A stretch of 32,186 nt of DNA, taken from positions 1 through 32,186 of the forward strand of contig JACQOS010000213.1 in NCBI GenBank assembly GCA_016202425.1. Direction: 5' to 3'. Under the pieces are notes generated by a model. That model searched no databases. It worked only from the letters and a program-made list of their open reading frames with translations, and had not been told where the DNA came from. Source of the stretch: Chloroflexota bacterium. GTDB taxonomy: Bacteria > Chloroflexota > Dehalococcoidia > Lucifugimonadales > JACQOS01. Below, piece by piece: positions 1 to 8,859 of the stretch (positions are counted from its first letter, which is position 1; every line of letters begins with the position of its first letter). A program made the position numbers and the translations under genes.

Positions 1-50
1 CGTCAAAGGGGCTTCGCCCCTCTGGACTCCCCTTTTTCAGCAGCCTGCTA
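1..50 (-). repeat. MITE-like repeat copy 1 (partial, cut by window edge)
   Basis: Reverse complement reads TAGCAGGCTGCTGAAAAAGGGGAGTCCAGAGGGGCGAAGCCCCTTTGACG. It shares the TAGCAGG..TG.GAAAAA.GG.GGAGTCCAG + hairpin module with copies at 13776-13886, 22565-22713 and 32093-32186. Confidence 0.8.
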
Positions 51-84
51 CAGGGGCTGGCTGGACGCGGCCACCCTCCTGTCC

Positions 85-999
85 TTATTGGCTCCGCCCT
101 CGGACCACGGTTGCCCCCCGAGCCGTTGGCTGGGTGACCTTCACCGTACCGGAGACACCGAACCGCCGGGCCGCCTCCGCCATCTCGTACGCCACCGTCA
201 CCTCTCTGCCCTGGGTCAGGGCCAGCACCGTCGGCCCGGCCCCCGAGAGGAACGCTCCCAGGGCGCCCCCGTCCATCGCCGCCCGGAACAGGTGGCGCAT
301 GGCGGGGAAGAGCCTCTCGCGCGCCGGCTGGTGCAGCCTGTCCTGGGTCGCCCAGCGCAGCAGCTCCACCTTCCCCGTGGCCAGCGCGCTCACCAGCAGG
401 GCAACCCTTCCTGCATTATACACAGCGGCCTCGCGACTCACCTCGTCCGGGAGCACTGCCCTGGCCTCCACCGTGGGAAGCTGTGTGTCGGGGATGAAGA
501 GCACGGCGTGAAGGTCCGCCGGTAGAGGAACGGCGGCACGTACCCACTGGTCCCCCTCCGCGACCACGATCTGGCAGCCGCCAAAGAGGGCTGGCGTCAC
601 GTTGTCCGGGTGGCCCTCCAGGGCGATGGCGAGCGGCAAGAGCCGCTCCGGGTCGTCGGGCGGGTCTCCCGCCAGGGCCGCGGCCGCCACCAGCCCGCCG
701 ACGATGGCGGCGGCGCTGCTCCCCAGGCCGCGGGCCAGGGGAATCTCGTTGTGGCAGGCGATGGAGAGCGCCGGCATTGCCCGGCCCCGCTCGGTGTAGT
801 ACCTGGCCGCGGTGCGATAGACCAGGTTGCCCGGCCCGGTGCTGAGCTGCCCCGCGCCCTGGCCCGTCACCCTAACCCGCGACTTCTGGGCTACAGCTAT
901 CGTGACTTCGTTCCAGATGTCCAGGGCCATGCCCAGGCAGTCGAACCCGGGCCCCAGGTTCGCGGTGGTCGCCGGTACCCGAACGCTCACGCGCTCCAT
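85..999 (-). CDS. thrB: Homoserine kinase (GHMP kinase family)
   Basis: Protein from MERVSVRVPATTANLGPGFDCLGMAL...IPLARGLGSSAAAIVGG...; GHMP ATP-binding motif and PATTANLGPGFD signature. The ORF extends to 1119 but ATG at 999 is the sensible start. Confidence 0.95.
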   Translation of the reverse strand: MERVSVRVPATTANLGPGFDCLGMALDIWNEVTIAVAQKSRVRVTGQGAGQLSTGPGNLVYRTAARYYTERGRAMPALSIACHNEIPLARGLGSSAAAIVGGLVAAAALAGDPPDDPERLLPLAIALEGHPDNVTPALFGGCQIVVAEGDQWVRAAVPLPADLHAVLFIPDTQLPTVEARAVLPDEVSREAAVYNAGRVALLVSALATGKVELLRWATQDRLHQPARERLFPAMRHLFRAAMDGGALGAFLSGAGPTVLALTQGREVTVAYEMAEAARRFGVSGTVKVTQPTARGATVVRGRSQ

Positions 1000-1146
1000 C
1001 GTCCCCCTCAAGGACACGTGGGTGTATGGTACCAGGATAGCATGGCCCGTGCCCAGGTTTGAGGCCAGCGCCGACATGACCCGCCGGGCCACCGAGGCCA
1101 GCGGAGGCTCTGCGGCCAACCCCTTCTGAATCGGCGGCGAGGGGAG

Positions 1147-1152
1147 TATAAT
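1147..1152 (+). promoter_or_regulatory. -10 box TATAAT of tRNA-Pro
   Basis: TATAAT lies 13 nt upstream of the tRNA 5' end. Confidence 0.5.
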
Positions 1153-1165
1153 CGAGCTCGGCCGT

Positions 1166-1240
1166 CGGGGCGTGGCGCAGCTCGGTCAGCGCGCAGCGTT
1201 CGGGACGCTGAGGCCGGCGGTTCAAATCCGCCCGCCCCGA
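1166..1240 (+). tRNA. tRNA-Pro (CGG anticodon)
   Basis: Acceptor CGGGGCG/CGCCCCG, D-arm GCGC...GCGC, anticodon stem CAGCG-TTCGGGA-CGCTG (anticodon CGG), T-arm GGCGG-TTCAAAT-CCGCC. CCA not encoded. Confidence 0.95.
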
Positions 1241-1278
1241 CATCGCCGCCTCCAGCGGCCTACGCTGCGTCCTTTCTC

Positions 1279-1306
1279 TTGACAGCCCAGGGCACCTGGA
1301 TATACT
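1279..1306 (+). promoter_or_regulatory. Sigma70-type promoter TTGACA-16-TATACT
   Basis: TTGACA 1279-1284, TATACT 1301-1306, about 50 nt before the start of the isochorismatase-like gene. Confidence 0.7.
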
Positions 1307-1357
1307 GGCAGAACCCCCGAGGCCACGGCAAGCCCCATCCTGGGAATTCGAGGGGAA

Positions 1358-2026
1358 ATGAAACAGCTCCACCCCGTCCAGGCCAACCCGGCCAATGCCC
1401 TCCTCGTGGTGGTGGACGTGCAGAACGAGTTCGCCAAGGTGGGCGGCCTGGGCGGCGCCGCCAGTGGGCCCGTGACGGCCGCCATGGCCCGGGCCATGGC
1501 CCCGAAGGTCCGCGTCATTCAGGGCCTGGTGGAGAAGGCGCGGGCCTCCAGGGTCCAGGTGATGTACGTCCAGTCGGTGCGCACCCACCAGGAGCCGGAC
1601 TTCACCGTCTTCAACTACTCGCCCCGCTACCTGAAGGTGGGGAGCTGGGGGGCCCAGATCGTGGACGAGCTGAAGCCTCAGGAGGGCGACGTCGTCATCC
1701 AGAAGTTCTGCCACGACCCCTTCCACAGGACCAACATTGACCAGGTGCTGGCGCGCCTCGTCCCCGACCCCACGAGGCATATCGCCATCGTCACGGGCGG
1801 AGGGATCAACGTCTGCGCCTATCACGCCGTCATGGGCTTCTACTTCCGCAACTACTGGACCGTGGTGCCCGTGGACGCCGTGTACGGCAACGAGGAGGGG
1901 ACGCGCCTTGCCCTGGAACAGTTCTCAGGTGCCGCGTACCCCAACATCTTCCTGTCCCGCTCGGACCTGGTCCAGTTCTCAGGCGACCGCGAGGCCGGCG
2001 TACGCGACCTCGTTCCCAACACCTAG
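1358..2026 (+). CDS. Isochorismatase-like cysteine hydrolase
   Basis: ALLVVVDVQNEFAKVGG..., IQKFCHDPFHRTNIDQVL..., IVTGGGINVCAYHAVMGFYFRNYWTVVPVDAVYG; Asp-Lys-Cys hydrolase pattern. GGGGAAATG start context. Confidence 0.9.
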   Translation: MKQLHPVQANPANALLVVVDVQNEFAKVGGLGGAASGPVTAAMARAMAPKVRVIQGLVEKARASRVQVMYVQSVRTHQEPDFTVFNYSPRYLKVGSWGAQIVDELKPQEGDVVIQKFCHDPFHRTNIDQVLARLVPDPTRHIAIVTGGGINVCAYHAVMGFYFRNYWTVVPVDAVYGNEEGTRLALEQFSGAAYPNIFLSRSDLVQFSGDREAGVRDLVPNT

Positions 2027-2044
2027 CGGTAGACGGAGACCACC

Positions 2045-3724
2045 ATGGGAAGGACAAGGCTCTTGCTGGGCTGTCTAGCTTCGGCGCTCTTGTTGCTGGC
2101 GTTGGTGGGCTGCGGCGCCGCCGAGGCGCCAACGGCGACCCCCGCGCCGACGCCCACCCCCATCGTTGCCCAGCCCAAGTACGGCGGTGTCATGAACGTT
2201 GCGCAGCGGGGCGACCCGGCTAGCTGGGACCCCATGGCCATCAACATCTTCACCGCCGTGGGCCTCAGCCACCCCCTGTACGGCGAGGGCAACCTGGTGA
2301 AGAACTGCCGCGACAATATCTACCAGGTCTGCCCCTCCCTGGCCGAGCGGTGGGAGGCCAACGCCGACTTCACCCAGTGGACCTTCAAGATCAGGGACAA
2401 CGCCTACTGGCACGACGGCAAGCCCTTTACCGCGGAGGATGCCAAGTTCTGGGTCGACCTCTCGGTCAACGGCGCCCCTCCCGATCGGAAGCCGGCCTAC
2501 TTCAAGGCCAACTTCGACCCGCTGGTCAAGACGGAGGCCCTGGATGGTAACCGCTTCCGCGTCACCCTGGCCAAGCCGCGGCCTGGCTACCTGGAGGCCC
2601 TTATCGAGATCGGCAACCAGATCGCCCACCCCAAGCACCTGGTCGAGCCGGAGCTCCAGAAGGGGAACAAGACCGTGGGCCCCCAGGAGATCAACTGGGT
2701 CGCCACCGGCCCCTTCAAGATGCTCAAGTACGACAAGGGGGCCGTGGTCCAGTACCGGAAGTTTGATAAGTACTGGGAGAAGGACGAGCGGGGACGCCAG
2801 CTCCCCTTCCTGGACGGCATTGACTTCCCCATCATCAAGGAGCCGTCCGCCATGGTGGCTGCCTTTCGGACGGGCAGGATCGACACCACGGCCAAGGGCA
2901 GCGGCTTCCACCTGACGCCCGAGGCCAAGGACCAGATCGCCAAGGACCTGGGAGACAAGGTCTACTTCGTCAACATCCCGTACCTGGCCGAGTCCATCAC
3001 TCCCAACTCCCTGCGCACTCCCTGGAACGACGTCCGCCTCCGCAAGGCCCTCTCCCTGTATATGGACCGGCAAGCAGGGATCCAGAGCATCTACGGCGGG
3101 TTCGCCGAGTTGAGCACCTTCTGGGCCCCCAACTCCCCCTGGGTCAACCCCGACTTCCGGACCTGGCCCGGCTACAACCCCGCCACCAAGGAGAAGGACC
3201 GCGCCGAGGCGAAACGCCTGCTGACCGAAGCCGGGTACCCCAACGGTTTCAAGACTACCCTCATGTGCCGGGACCTGTGGGTCAAGTGGTGTGAGTTCCT
3301 GGAAGGCCAGCTCACCGGACTCCTGGGCCAGGGCAACGTGACCATCGACGTGGTAGACACGGCGAAACGAGGGGCACGCATCGCCACGGGCGATTTCGAC
3401 ATCCACCCCGACAGCTACTTCTCCCTCTTCCCCACGGAGGGGGTCTCCGACTTCCTCACCACCAACCCCAACGCCGATGTCAAGCACAACGACAAGAAGG
3501 TGGACGAGTACTTCGACCGCCTCCTGACCGTCACGTCGTTCGAGGAGAAGGTGAAGCTGAGCCGGGAGATCGAGCGGTACATCCTCCAGCAGCAGTACCT
3601 CACGACGTACACCTGGTACCAGTGGGCTGTGCTGGCCTTCCGCTCCTACGTCAAGGGCGTCGCGTTCCCGGCGCAGAACTCGGCCCTGCTCACCGATTTC
3701 GTGACCACCTGGATGGACAAGTAG
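2045..3724 (+). CDS. ABC transporter substrate-binding lipoprotein, family 5 (peptide/nickel type)
   Basis: Lipobox LALVGCG, Thr/Pro linker, YGGVMNVAQRGDPASWDPM, FTAEDAKFWVDL, NDVRLRKALSLYMDR; SBP_bac_5 fold. Confidence 0.92.
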   Translation: MGRTRLLLGCLASALLLLALVGCGAAEAPTATPAPTPTPIVAQPKYGGVMNVAQRGDPASWDPMAINIFTAVGLSHPLYGEGNLVKNCRDNIYQVCPSLAERWEANADFTQWTFKIRDNAYWHDGKPFTAEDAKFWVDLSVNGAPPDRKPAYFKANFDPLVKTEALDGNRFRVTLAKPRPGYLEALIEIGNQIAHPKHLVEPELQKGNKTVGPQEINWVATGPFKMLKYDKGAVVQYRKFDKYWEKDERGRQLPFLDGIDFPIIKEPSAMVAAFRTGRIDTTAKGSGFHLTPEAKDQIAKDLGDKVYFVNIPYLAESITPNSLRTPWNDVRLRKALSLYMDRQAGIQSIYGGFAELSTFWAPNSPWVNPDFRTWPGYNPATKEKDRAEAKRLLTEAGYPNGFKTTLMCRDLWVKWCEFLEGQLTGLLGQGNVTIDVVDTAKRGARIATGDFDIHPDSYFSLFPTEGVSDFLTTNPNADVKHNDKKVDEYFDRLLTVTSFEEKVKLSREIERYILQQQYLTTYTWYQWAVLAFRSYVKGVAFPAQNSALLTDFVTTWMDK

Positions 3725-3767
3725 CCGGCACCGGCGGCAAAATGGCTCGAAACGCGGAGGTCACAGG

Positions 3768-4412
3768 ATGGTAAGAGCGCGAAACCTGGTTCACGAGGAG
3801 GTCATCCCCTACAATACCGGACGCGCCTTCCAGCTCCGGAAGGGGCAGTCCATCCGCATCATCGGGCGCACCACCGTGGACTTCGTTGTCCTCAACCTCC
3901 ATAACCTGAGCGAGCGGTTCGACCAGGGGCGGACCAAGGCCAACCAGGCCAAGATTTTCCTCACCAAGGGGGACGTCCTGTTCTCCAAGCACAACAACGT
4001 GATGATGACCATTCTGGAGGACACCTTCCCCGGCCACCACGACCTCCAGAAGGGGATGTGCAGCCGCAAGCGCCACGAGATGGTCTTCCGGGGAGAGGCC
4101 AAGCGGGTCCACTGGGGAGGAAAGCAGCTCAACCCCCAGCGGTTTGAGGACATCCCTCCCCGAGGGTGCTGGGAGAACCTCTCGGAGGCCCTGAAGCCCT
4201 GGGCTATCAGCGCCGACGATGTCCCCAACCCGTGGAACATCTTTCAGAACATGCGCATCGACGGCCAGACGGGCCAGATGTGGTGGGACCACCTGGAGCT
4301 GGACAAGGATGCCCACGTGGAGCTCAGGGCGGAGATGGACCTCCTGGTAGCGGCCAGCCACTGCCCGGGGGGCGTCGGGCGCACCACCCACGTTCAGGTC
4401 TACGGCCCCTGA
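3768..4412 (+). CDS. DUF1989 / urea carboxylase-associated family protein
   Basis: Contains LQKGMCSRKRHEMVFRG, RGCWENLSEALKPWAI, NIFQNMRIDGQTG, VELRAEMDLLVAASHCP, the DUF1989 pattern. Confidence 0.85.
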   Translation: MVRARNLVHEEVIPYNTGRAFQLRKGQSIRIIGRTTVDFVVLNLHNLSERFDQGRTKANQAKIFLTKGDVLFSKHNNVMMTILEDTFPGHHDLQKGMCSRKRHEMVFRGEAKRVHWGGKQLNPQRFEDIPPRGCWENLSEALKPWAISADDVPNPWNIFQNMRIDGQTGQMWWDHLELDKDAHVELRAEMDLLVAASHCPGGVGRTTHVQVYGP

Positions 4413-5537
4413 GCCCGCGGGCCCGAGGACTGCCGCTCCTTCTCGCCCAGCGCCGACAGCAGATAGGCCTCCAGCAACGGGTCCAGGTCACCGTCTAGCA
4501 CGGCGTTGGCATCGGAGGTCCCATACCCTGTCCGGTGGTCCTTCACCAGCTTGTAGGGGTGGAGGACGTAGCTCCGGATCTGGTTGCCCCACTCGGCGGA
4601 GACGTGCTCCCCCTTGAGCCTGGCCTGCTCCTTTGCCCGGCGCTTCAGCTCCAGCTCCATGAGGCGCGCCCTGAGGACATTGAGGGCACTCTCCTTGTTC
4701 TGGAGCTGGGAGCGCTGGTTCTGGCAACTGGCGACTATGCCCGTGGGCAGATGGGTGATGCGCACCGCCGTGGCGGTCTTCTGCACGTTCTGGCCCCCAT
4801 GGCCGCCCGCTCGGAACACCTCGACGCGCAGGTCGTCGGGCTTGATGAGGATGTCCACTTCCTGCTCCGCCTCCGGCATGACCTCCACCAGGACAAAGGA
4901 GGTGTGACGGGCGTGGGCTTCGTCGAAGGGCGAGATGCGCACCAGCCGGTGGACTCCCTTCTCTCCCTTGAGCCACCCGTACGGGTACGCGCCAGCGACT
5001 TCTAGCGTCGCGCTCTTGATGCCCGCCTCTTCCCCCTCGGACGTGTCCAGGACCTGGGCCGCGAACCCCCTCCGCTCGGCCCACCTCAGGTACATGCGCA
5101 GGAGCATCTGGGCCCAGTCCTGGGACTCCGTGCCGCCAGCGCCGGCATGGACGGCCAGGATCGCCGTGCGGCCATCGTAGGGCCCGGCGAAAAGGAGCTG
5201 GCGCTCCAGTTCGTGGACCCGAGCCTCCAGGTCCCCCGCCTCCTCCGCGAAGGTCTCCTCCAGGGAGGTATCCCCCTCACGGAGGGAGACCTCCGTCAGC
5301 TCGGACAGGGCCGAGGCCCGCTCGTGGAGGCCCCGCCACGTCTCTACCGTGTCGCGGACGCTCGCCAGGCGGCGCATCACCTCCTGGGCCTGCTGGGGCT
5401 GCCCCCAGAGCCCGGGCGCAGCCGCACGCCGCTCCAGGTCCTGTATCTCCCGGTCCTTGGCTTCCAGGTCAAAGACGCACCTGCATGTCAAGGATCCGCT
5501 GGATCAAACGCTCGGCACGGTCTCTTAGCTCCTGCAT
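4400..5537 (-). CDS. prfB: Peptide chain release factor 2, expressed via +1 programmed frameshift
   Basis: Frame 0: ATG CAG GAG CTA ... CAG GTG CGT CTT TGA (5537-5469). The +1 frame continues CTT-T-GAC CTG GAA GCC AAG... into RF2 with GGHGGQNVQKTATAVRITHLPTGI. ORF track shows only the second frame (to 5491). Confidence 0.95.
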
Positions 5538-5556
5538 GGCTCACCACCTACCTGTT

Positions 5557-6297
5557 TCAACCATCTTCAGACAGCAGGCGCCCCTGCTGGATCGGCACAG
5601 GCCCATCAGAGGGGCCTGGCCCCCGTTCCAAGAGCTTGCCGGCGGCGGCCAGGTGGGCCAGCCGGGTCGGCTCTGGCACCCTGTAGCCAGCGCAACAGGC
5701 CAGCACCCACCGTACGGCATCCCTCAGGTCTATCTTGTGGCCAACGGAAACGTACAAGGGGCTGGTCGCGTCTCGGGTGCGTACCGCCGCGCCCACCACC
5801 TCCCCTCTGTCCTCCAGCGGGACCCATGCCCCTCGCTCCGGGGCCAGCGGCCCGTGGCGGCCACAGAGGATGGACTTGGCGCATCCTGCGGCCGGCACCT
5901 CTGCCAGCAGCCCCAGATGGCAGGCCAGGCCGAAACGGCGTGGGTGTGCCAGGCCATGGCCGTCGGCCAGGAGGAGGTCCGGCGTGACGCTCAGCCGCTC
6001 CAGGGCCGCCAGTACCAGGGGCGCCTCCCGAAAGGAGAGCAGCCCTGGAATGTACGGGAAGCCCGGCTTCCCTTCAGCAGTCCTCACCTCCGCGACGCGC
6101 AACTCCGGGAACGACAGCACCACCGCGGCCCCTCGCACCCTCCCGTTCCCGTCCGGCGGCGAAAGGTCGGTGCCGGCCACGTACCGGGGCGGTTGGGCCA
6201 GGGGGCTGTCCCGGGATACCTGGCGCGCCAGGCGCCGCTGCAGGGCCTGCGCCTCTTCGACCGACAGTTGCCAAGGGTGGAGTCGAAGCACCTTCAC
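5557..6297 (-). CDS. nfi: Endonuclease V (deoxyribonuclease V)
   Basis: YVAGTDLSPP, FPYIPGLLSFREAPLVLAAL, PDLLLADGHGLAHPRRFGLACHLG, CAKSILCG, SPLYVSVGHKIDLRDAV. Confidence 0.93.
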   Translation of the reverse strand: MKVLRLHPWQLSVEEAQALQRRLARQVSRDSPLAQPPRYVAGTDLSPPDGNGRVRGAAVVLSFPELRVAEVRTAEGKPGFPYIPGLLSFREAPLVLAALERLSVTPDLLLADGHGLAHPRRFGLACHLGLLAEVPAAGCAKSILCGRHGPLAPERGAWVPLEDRGEVVGAAVRTRDATSPLYVSVGHKIDLRDAVRWVLACCAGYRVPEPTRLAHLAAAGKLLERGPGPSDGPVPIQQGRLLSEDG

Positions 6298-6424
6298 GGA
6301 GCCGACGCCTCTCGCCTCTCAAACAGCCAGGGGCAGGAACAGCCTCATCATAGCAAGGGCGTCCCACGACGTACAGGGCGGTGAGTCCGATGGGCCGCTG
6401 CCGTCCTGTCCACCGGCGGCGCCT

Positions 6425-7231
6425 CTACTGCTGGGCGAGGAGGGAGGTTACCAGGAAGACGAGCACGCCCAGCAGCACGTACAGAAAGCCTATGCGCGAC
6501 TCCCGGACTCCTGTGGCCGGTATGAGGTCCACCGCGGCGATATACAGAAAGCTTCCGGCAGAGAGGGCCAGGAAAGAGGCCGTCGCCAGCGGATATGACC
6601 CCTTCAAGAGAAAGGGCAACGGTATTGCCACCATGGTCGCCAGCCCGATGCTGGCACCGGCCAGAACGGCAGTCTTTCGCCTCCGTCCAGAGGCCAGGGC
6701 GATGGTGCTGATGGCCGCACCCGCTGGCACCTCGTGGAGGACGACGGCCAGAAAGACCAGCAGCCCCAGGGAGGCACTGGCGGCGAACCCAGCGCCTATG
6801 GCCAGCCCATCGATGAAGTCGTGGACGTTGAAGCCAATCATCGCAGCCAGCCCGGCGTGGGCGCTGATGGGAATGGCCTGCGGATGCAATAGCTCCGCCA
6901 CCAGCGTGTGCTCCATGGGCGGGTCCGCAGGGGCCGGCTGAGGGCGTCCGTGGGCGCCGGGGGGTTCGTGGGCGTGGCCTGCGAAGACCTGCTCGATCAC
7001 GTAGATGAGCAGGAACCCCGCTCCCACCAGAAAAGGCATCCACCATGGGGCACCCTCCAGGCTTTCCGGGATCATCTCCAGCAGGCTTGCTGCCAGCATG
7101 AACCCACCGGCAAAGCCCAGGAACCCCAGGGCGCGTTTGCCGCCCGACCGCGTGCCAGACACGGCGAGCCAACTGCCAATGACGTTGGCTACCAGGGTGA
7201 CCAGTCCCAGCGCGAGAGCCCAGCCCAGCAA
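6425..7231 (-). CDS. ZIP family metal transporter
   Basis: Multi-TM protein; His-rich loop (GHAHEPPGAHG), FNVHDFIDGLAIGAGF, VLHEVPAGAAI motifs typical of ZIP TM4/TM5. Confidence 0.9.
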   Translation of the reverse strand: MLGWALALGLVTLVANVIGSWLAVSGTRSGGKRALGFLGFAGGFMLAASLLEMIPESLEGAPWWMPFLVGAGFLLIYVIEQVFAGHAHEPPGAHGRPQPAPADPPMEHTLVAELLHPQAIPISAHAGLAAMIGFNVHDFIDGLAIGAGFAASASLGLLVFLAVVLHEVPAGAAISTIALASGRRRKTAVLAGASIGLATMVAIPLPFLLKGSYPLATASFLALSAGSFLYIAAVDLIPATGVRESRIGFLYVLLGVLVFLVTSLLAQQ

Positions 7232-7399
7232 CGCCTATTCCTGCTCTGAAGCTCGTGCCCAAAGACGCACTTCAACAGCTAGCATCAACACCTCGGCGGA
7301 GAATGTCAAGGCTTCAGGGGACAGCACCCGTACCATGCCGGCGGGCATCCTCTCTCCTGGGACTCCCGCCGTCCGGTTCCCTCCGATGCGAGCTACAGT

Positions 7400-8551
7400 T
7401 TAGCCCCGCTGGCCGATGGGGACAAAGGGGAGGTCCATGGGGCCCGTGTACTCCAGGAGGGGCCGGATAAGCATGTTGTTGGTGTACTGCTCCACCACCT
7501 GCAGGGTCCACCCAGGGATGCGGCCCAGGGCGAAGATGGAAACGAAGAGGTCTTCCGGGATCCCCAGCAAGTAGTAGATGGAGCCGGCATAGAAGTCCAC
7601 GTTGACGTAGATCCCCTTGGCCCGGTACGGGAACATGATCTCATCTTCAAAGCGCTGGAGGATCTGGAACCACTGGGGCTGCCCCTTCACCTCACCCAGC
7701 CGGCGGGAGCGTTCCCGCAGGTGCCGGGCCCTGGGGTCCTCGGCCTTGTAGACCCGGTGCCCGAAGCCCATGACGCGGTCCCCCCGCGAAAGAAGCGCGT
7801 CGGCGTAGGCCCGGGCGCGCTCAGGGTCGGCCACCTCTTTCACCATCTTCATGACCTCTTCCGCAGCGCCCCCGTGGGCAGGGCCCTTCAGGGCACCTAT
7901 GGCAGCCACCACCGCCGAATGGAGGTCGCTCAGGGTGGAGGCAACGACCCGGGCGGTAAAGGCGGAGGCGTTGGCGCCGTGCTCGGCGTGGAGGATGAAG
8001 TCCACGTCCATGACGCCGGCAGCCTCTTCGTCGGGCTCCTTGCCGAACAGCATGTACAGGAAGTTGCCCGCATGGTTGAGCTTGGGGTTGGGCTCCACCG
8101 GGCGAAGGCCCTTGCGGATCCGCTCAAGGGCAGCCACGATCGTCGGCGCCTGGGCGGTGAGACGGAGGCCCTTGCGGACAAGCGCCTCCTTGGAGTTGTC
8201 CTTCACCTCCGGGTCGAAGGCCGCCAGCGCCGACACCGCCGTACGCAGCACATCCATGGGGTGAGCGTCCTTGACCCGCTGGATGATCTCCACCACCCCC
8301 CGAGGAATCGACCGCTCGGCCCGGAGGCCAGCGTCAAACGCCTCCAGCTCCCTTGGCGTCGGCAGCTTCCCACGGAGCAGCAGGTAGACCACCTCTTCAA
8401 ACGTGGACTGCTCCGCCAAGTCGTGGATGTTGTACCCTCGATAAAGCAGCTTCCCTACGCCGCCGTCTATGAAGCTGGCCTCTGTGGTGTCCAGATAGAC
8501 GTCTTTCAGGCCCCTTCGCAGCTCCACCTTCCTCGCCGTTGTCATGGTCAC
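7400..8551 (-). CDS. gltA: Citrate synthase (citrate/2-methylcitrate synthase family)
   Basis: FIDGGVGKLLYRGYNIHDLA, HAEHGANASAFTARVVAST, LKGPAHGGAAEEVMKM, MGFGHRVYKAEDPRA. AGGAGG upstream of start. Confidence 0.95.
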   Translation of the reverse strand: MTMTTARKVELRRGLKDVYLDTTEASFIDGGVGKLLYRGYNIHDLAEQSTFEEVVYLLLRGKLPTPRELEAFDAGLRAERSIPRGVVEIIQRVKDAHPMDVLRTAVSALAAFDPEVKDNSKEALVRKGLRLTAQAPTIVAALERIRKGLRPVEPNPKLNHAGNFLYMLFGKEPDEEAAGVMDVDFILHAEHGANASAFTARVVASTLSDLHSAVVAAIGALKGPAHGGAAEEVMKMVKEVADPERARAYADALLSRGDRVMGFGHRVYKAEDPRARHLRERSRRLGEVKGQPQWFQILQRFEDEIMFPYRAKGIYVNVDFYAGSIYYLLGIPEDLFVSIFALGRIPGWTLQVVEQYTNNMLIRPLLEYTGPMDLPFVPIGQRG

Positions 8552-8743
8552 GCCAACCTCCTTCGACCTTCAGAACGCTCTTTGCTTCTCGGCTCCACAT
8601 GACTGGGGCTCGGAAGCGTTGCCGCTTCCGAGCCCCATAGCACCTACTTCCTGGGACACGAAAGGCCGTACCCCAGGTACCTAGCCTCGTAGCTAATGGC
8701 CACTTCGGAATGCACTGGGCCCCATTCCGAAAAACGTGAACTC
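8552..8743 (-). promoter_or_regulatory. Structured 5' leader of citrate synthase mRNA (candidate)
   Basis: Between a good minus-strand promoter and the start codon. Contains a perfect 14-bp hairpin (8605-8636, GGGGCTCGGAAGCG-loop-CGCTTCCGAGCCCC) and a 9-bp hairpin (8704-8731, TTCGGAATG...CATTCCGAA). Confidence 0.45.
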
Positions 8744-8749
8744 AAGTCC

Positions 8750-8779
8750 ATACTATCAGGGCGGTATCCGCAGTGTCAA
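8750..8779 (-). promoter_or_regulatory. Sigma70-type promoter TTGACA-18-TAGTAT reading toward gltA
   Basis: Minus strand TTGACA at 8779-8774 and TAGTAT at 8755-8750. Confidence 0.65.
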
Positions 8780-8859
8780 CAAACGGGCTGGAAAGGGCGG
8801 GACCTCGCCATGGTACAATACGTGCGTTGACCTGCCCGGAGCGTTTATCTCTCTTGCCA

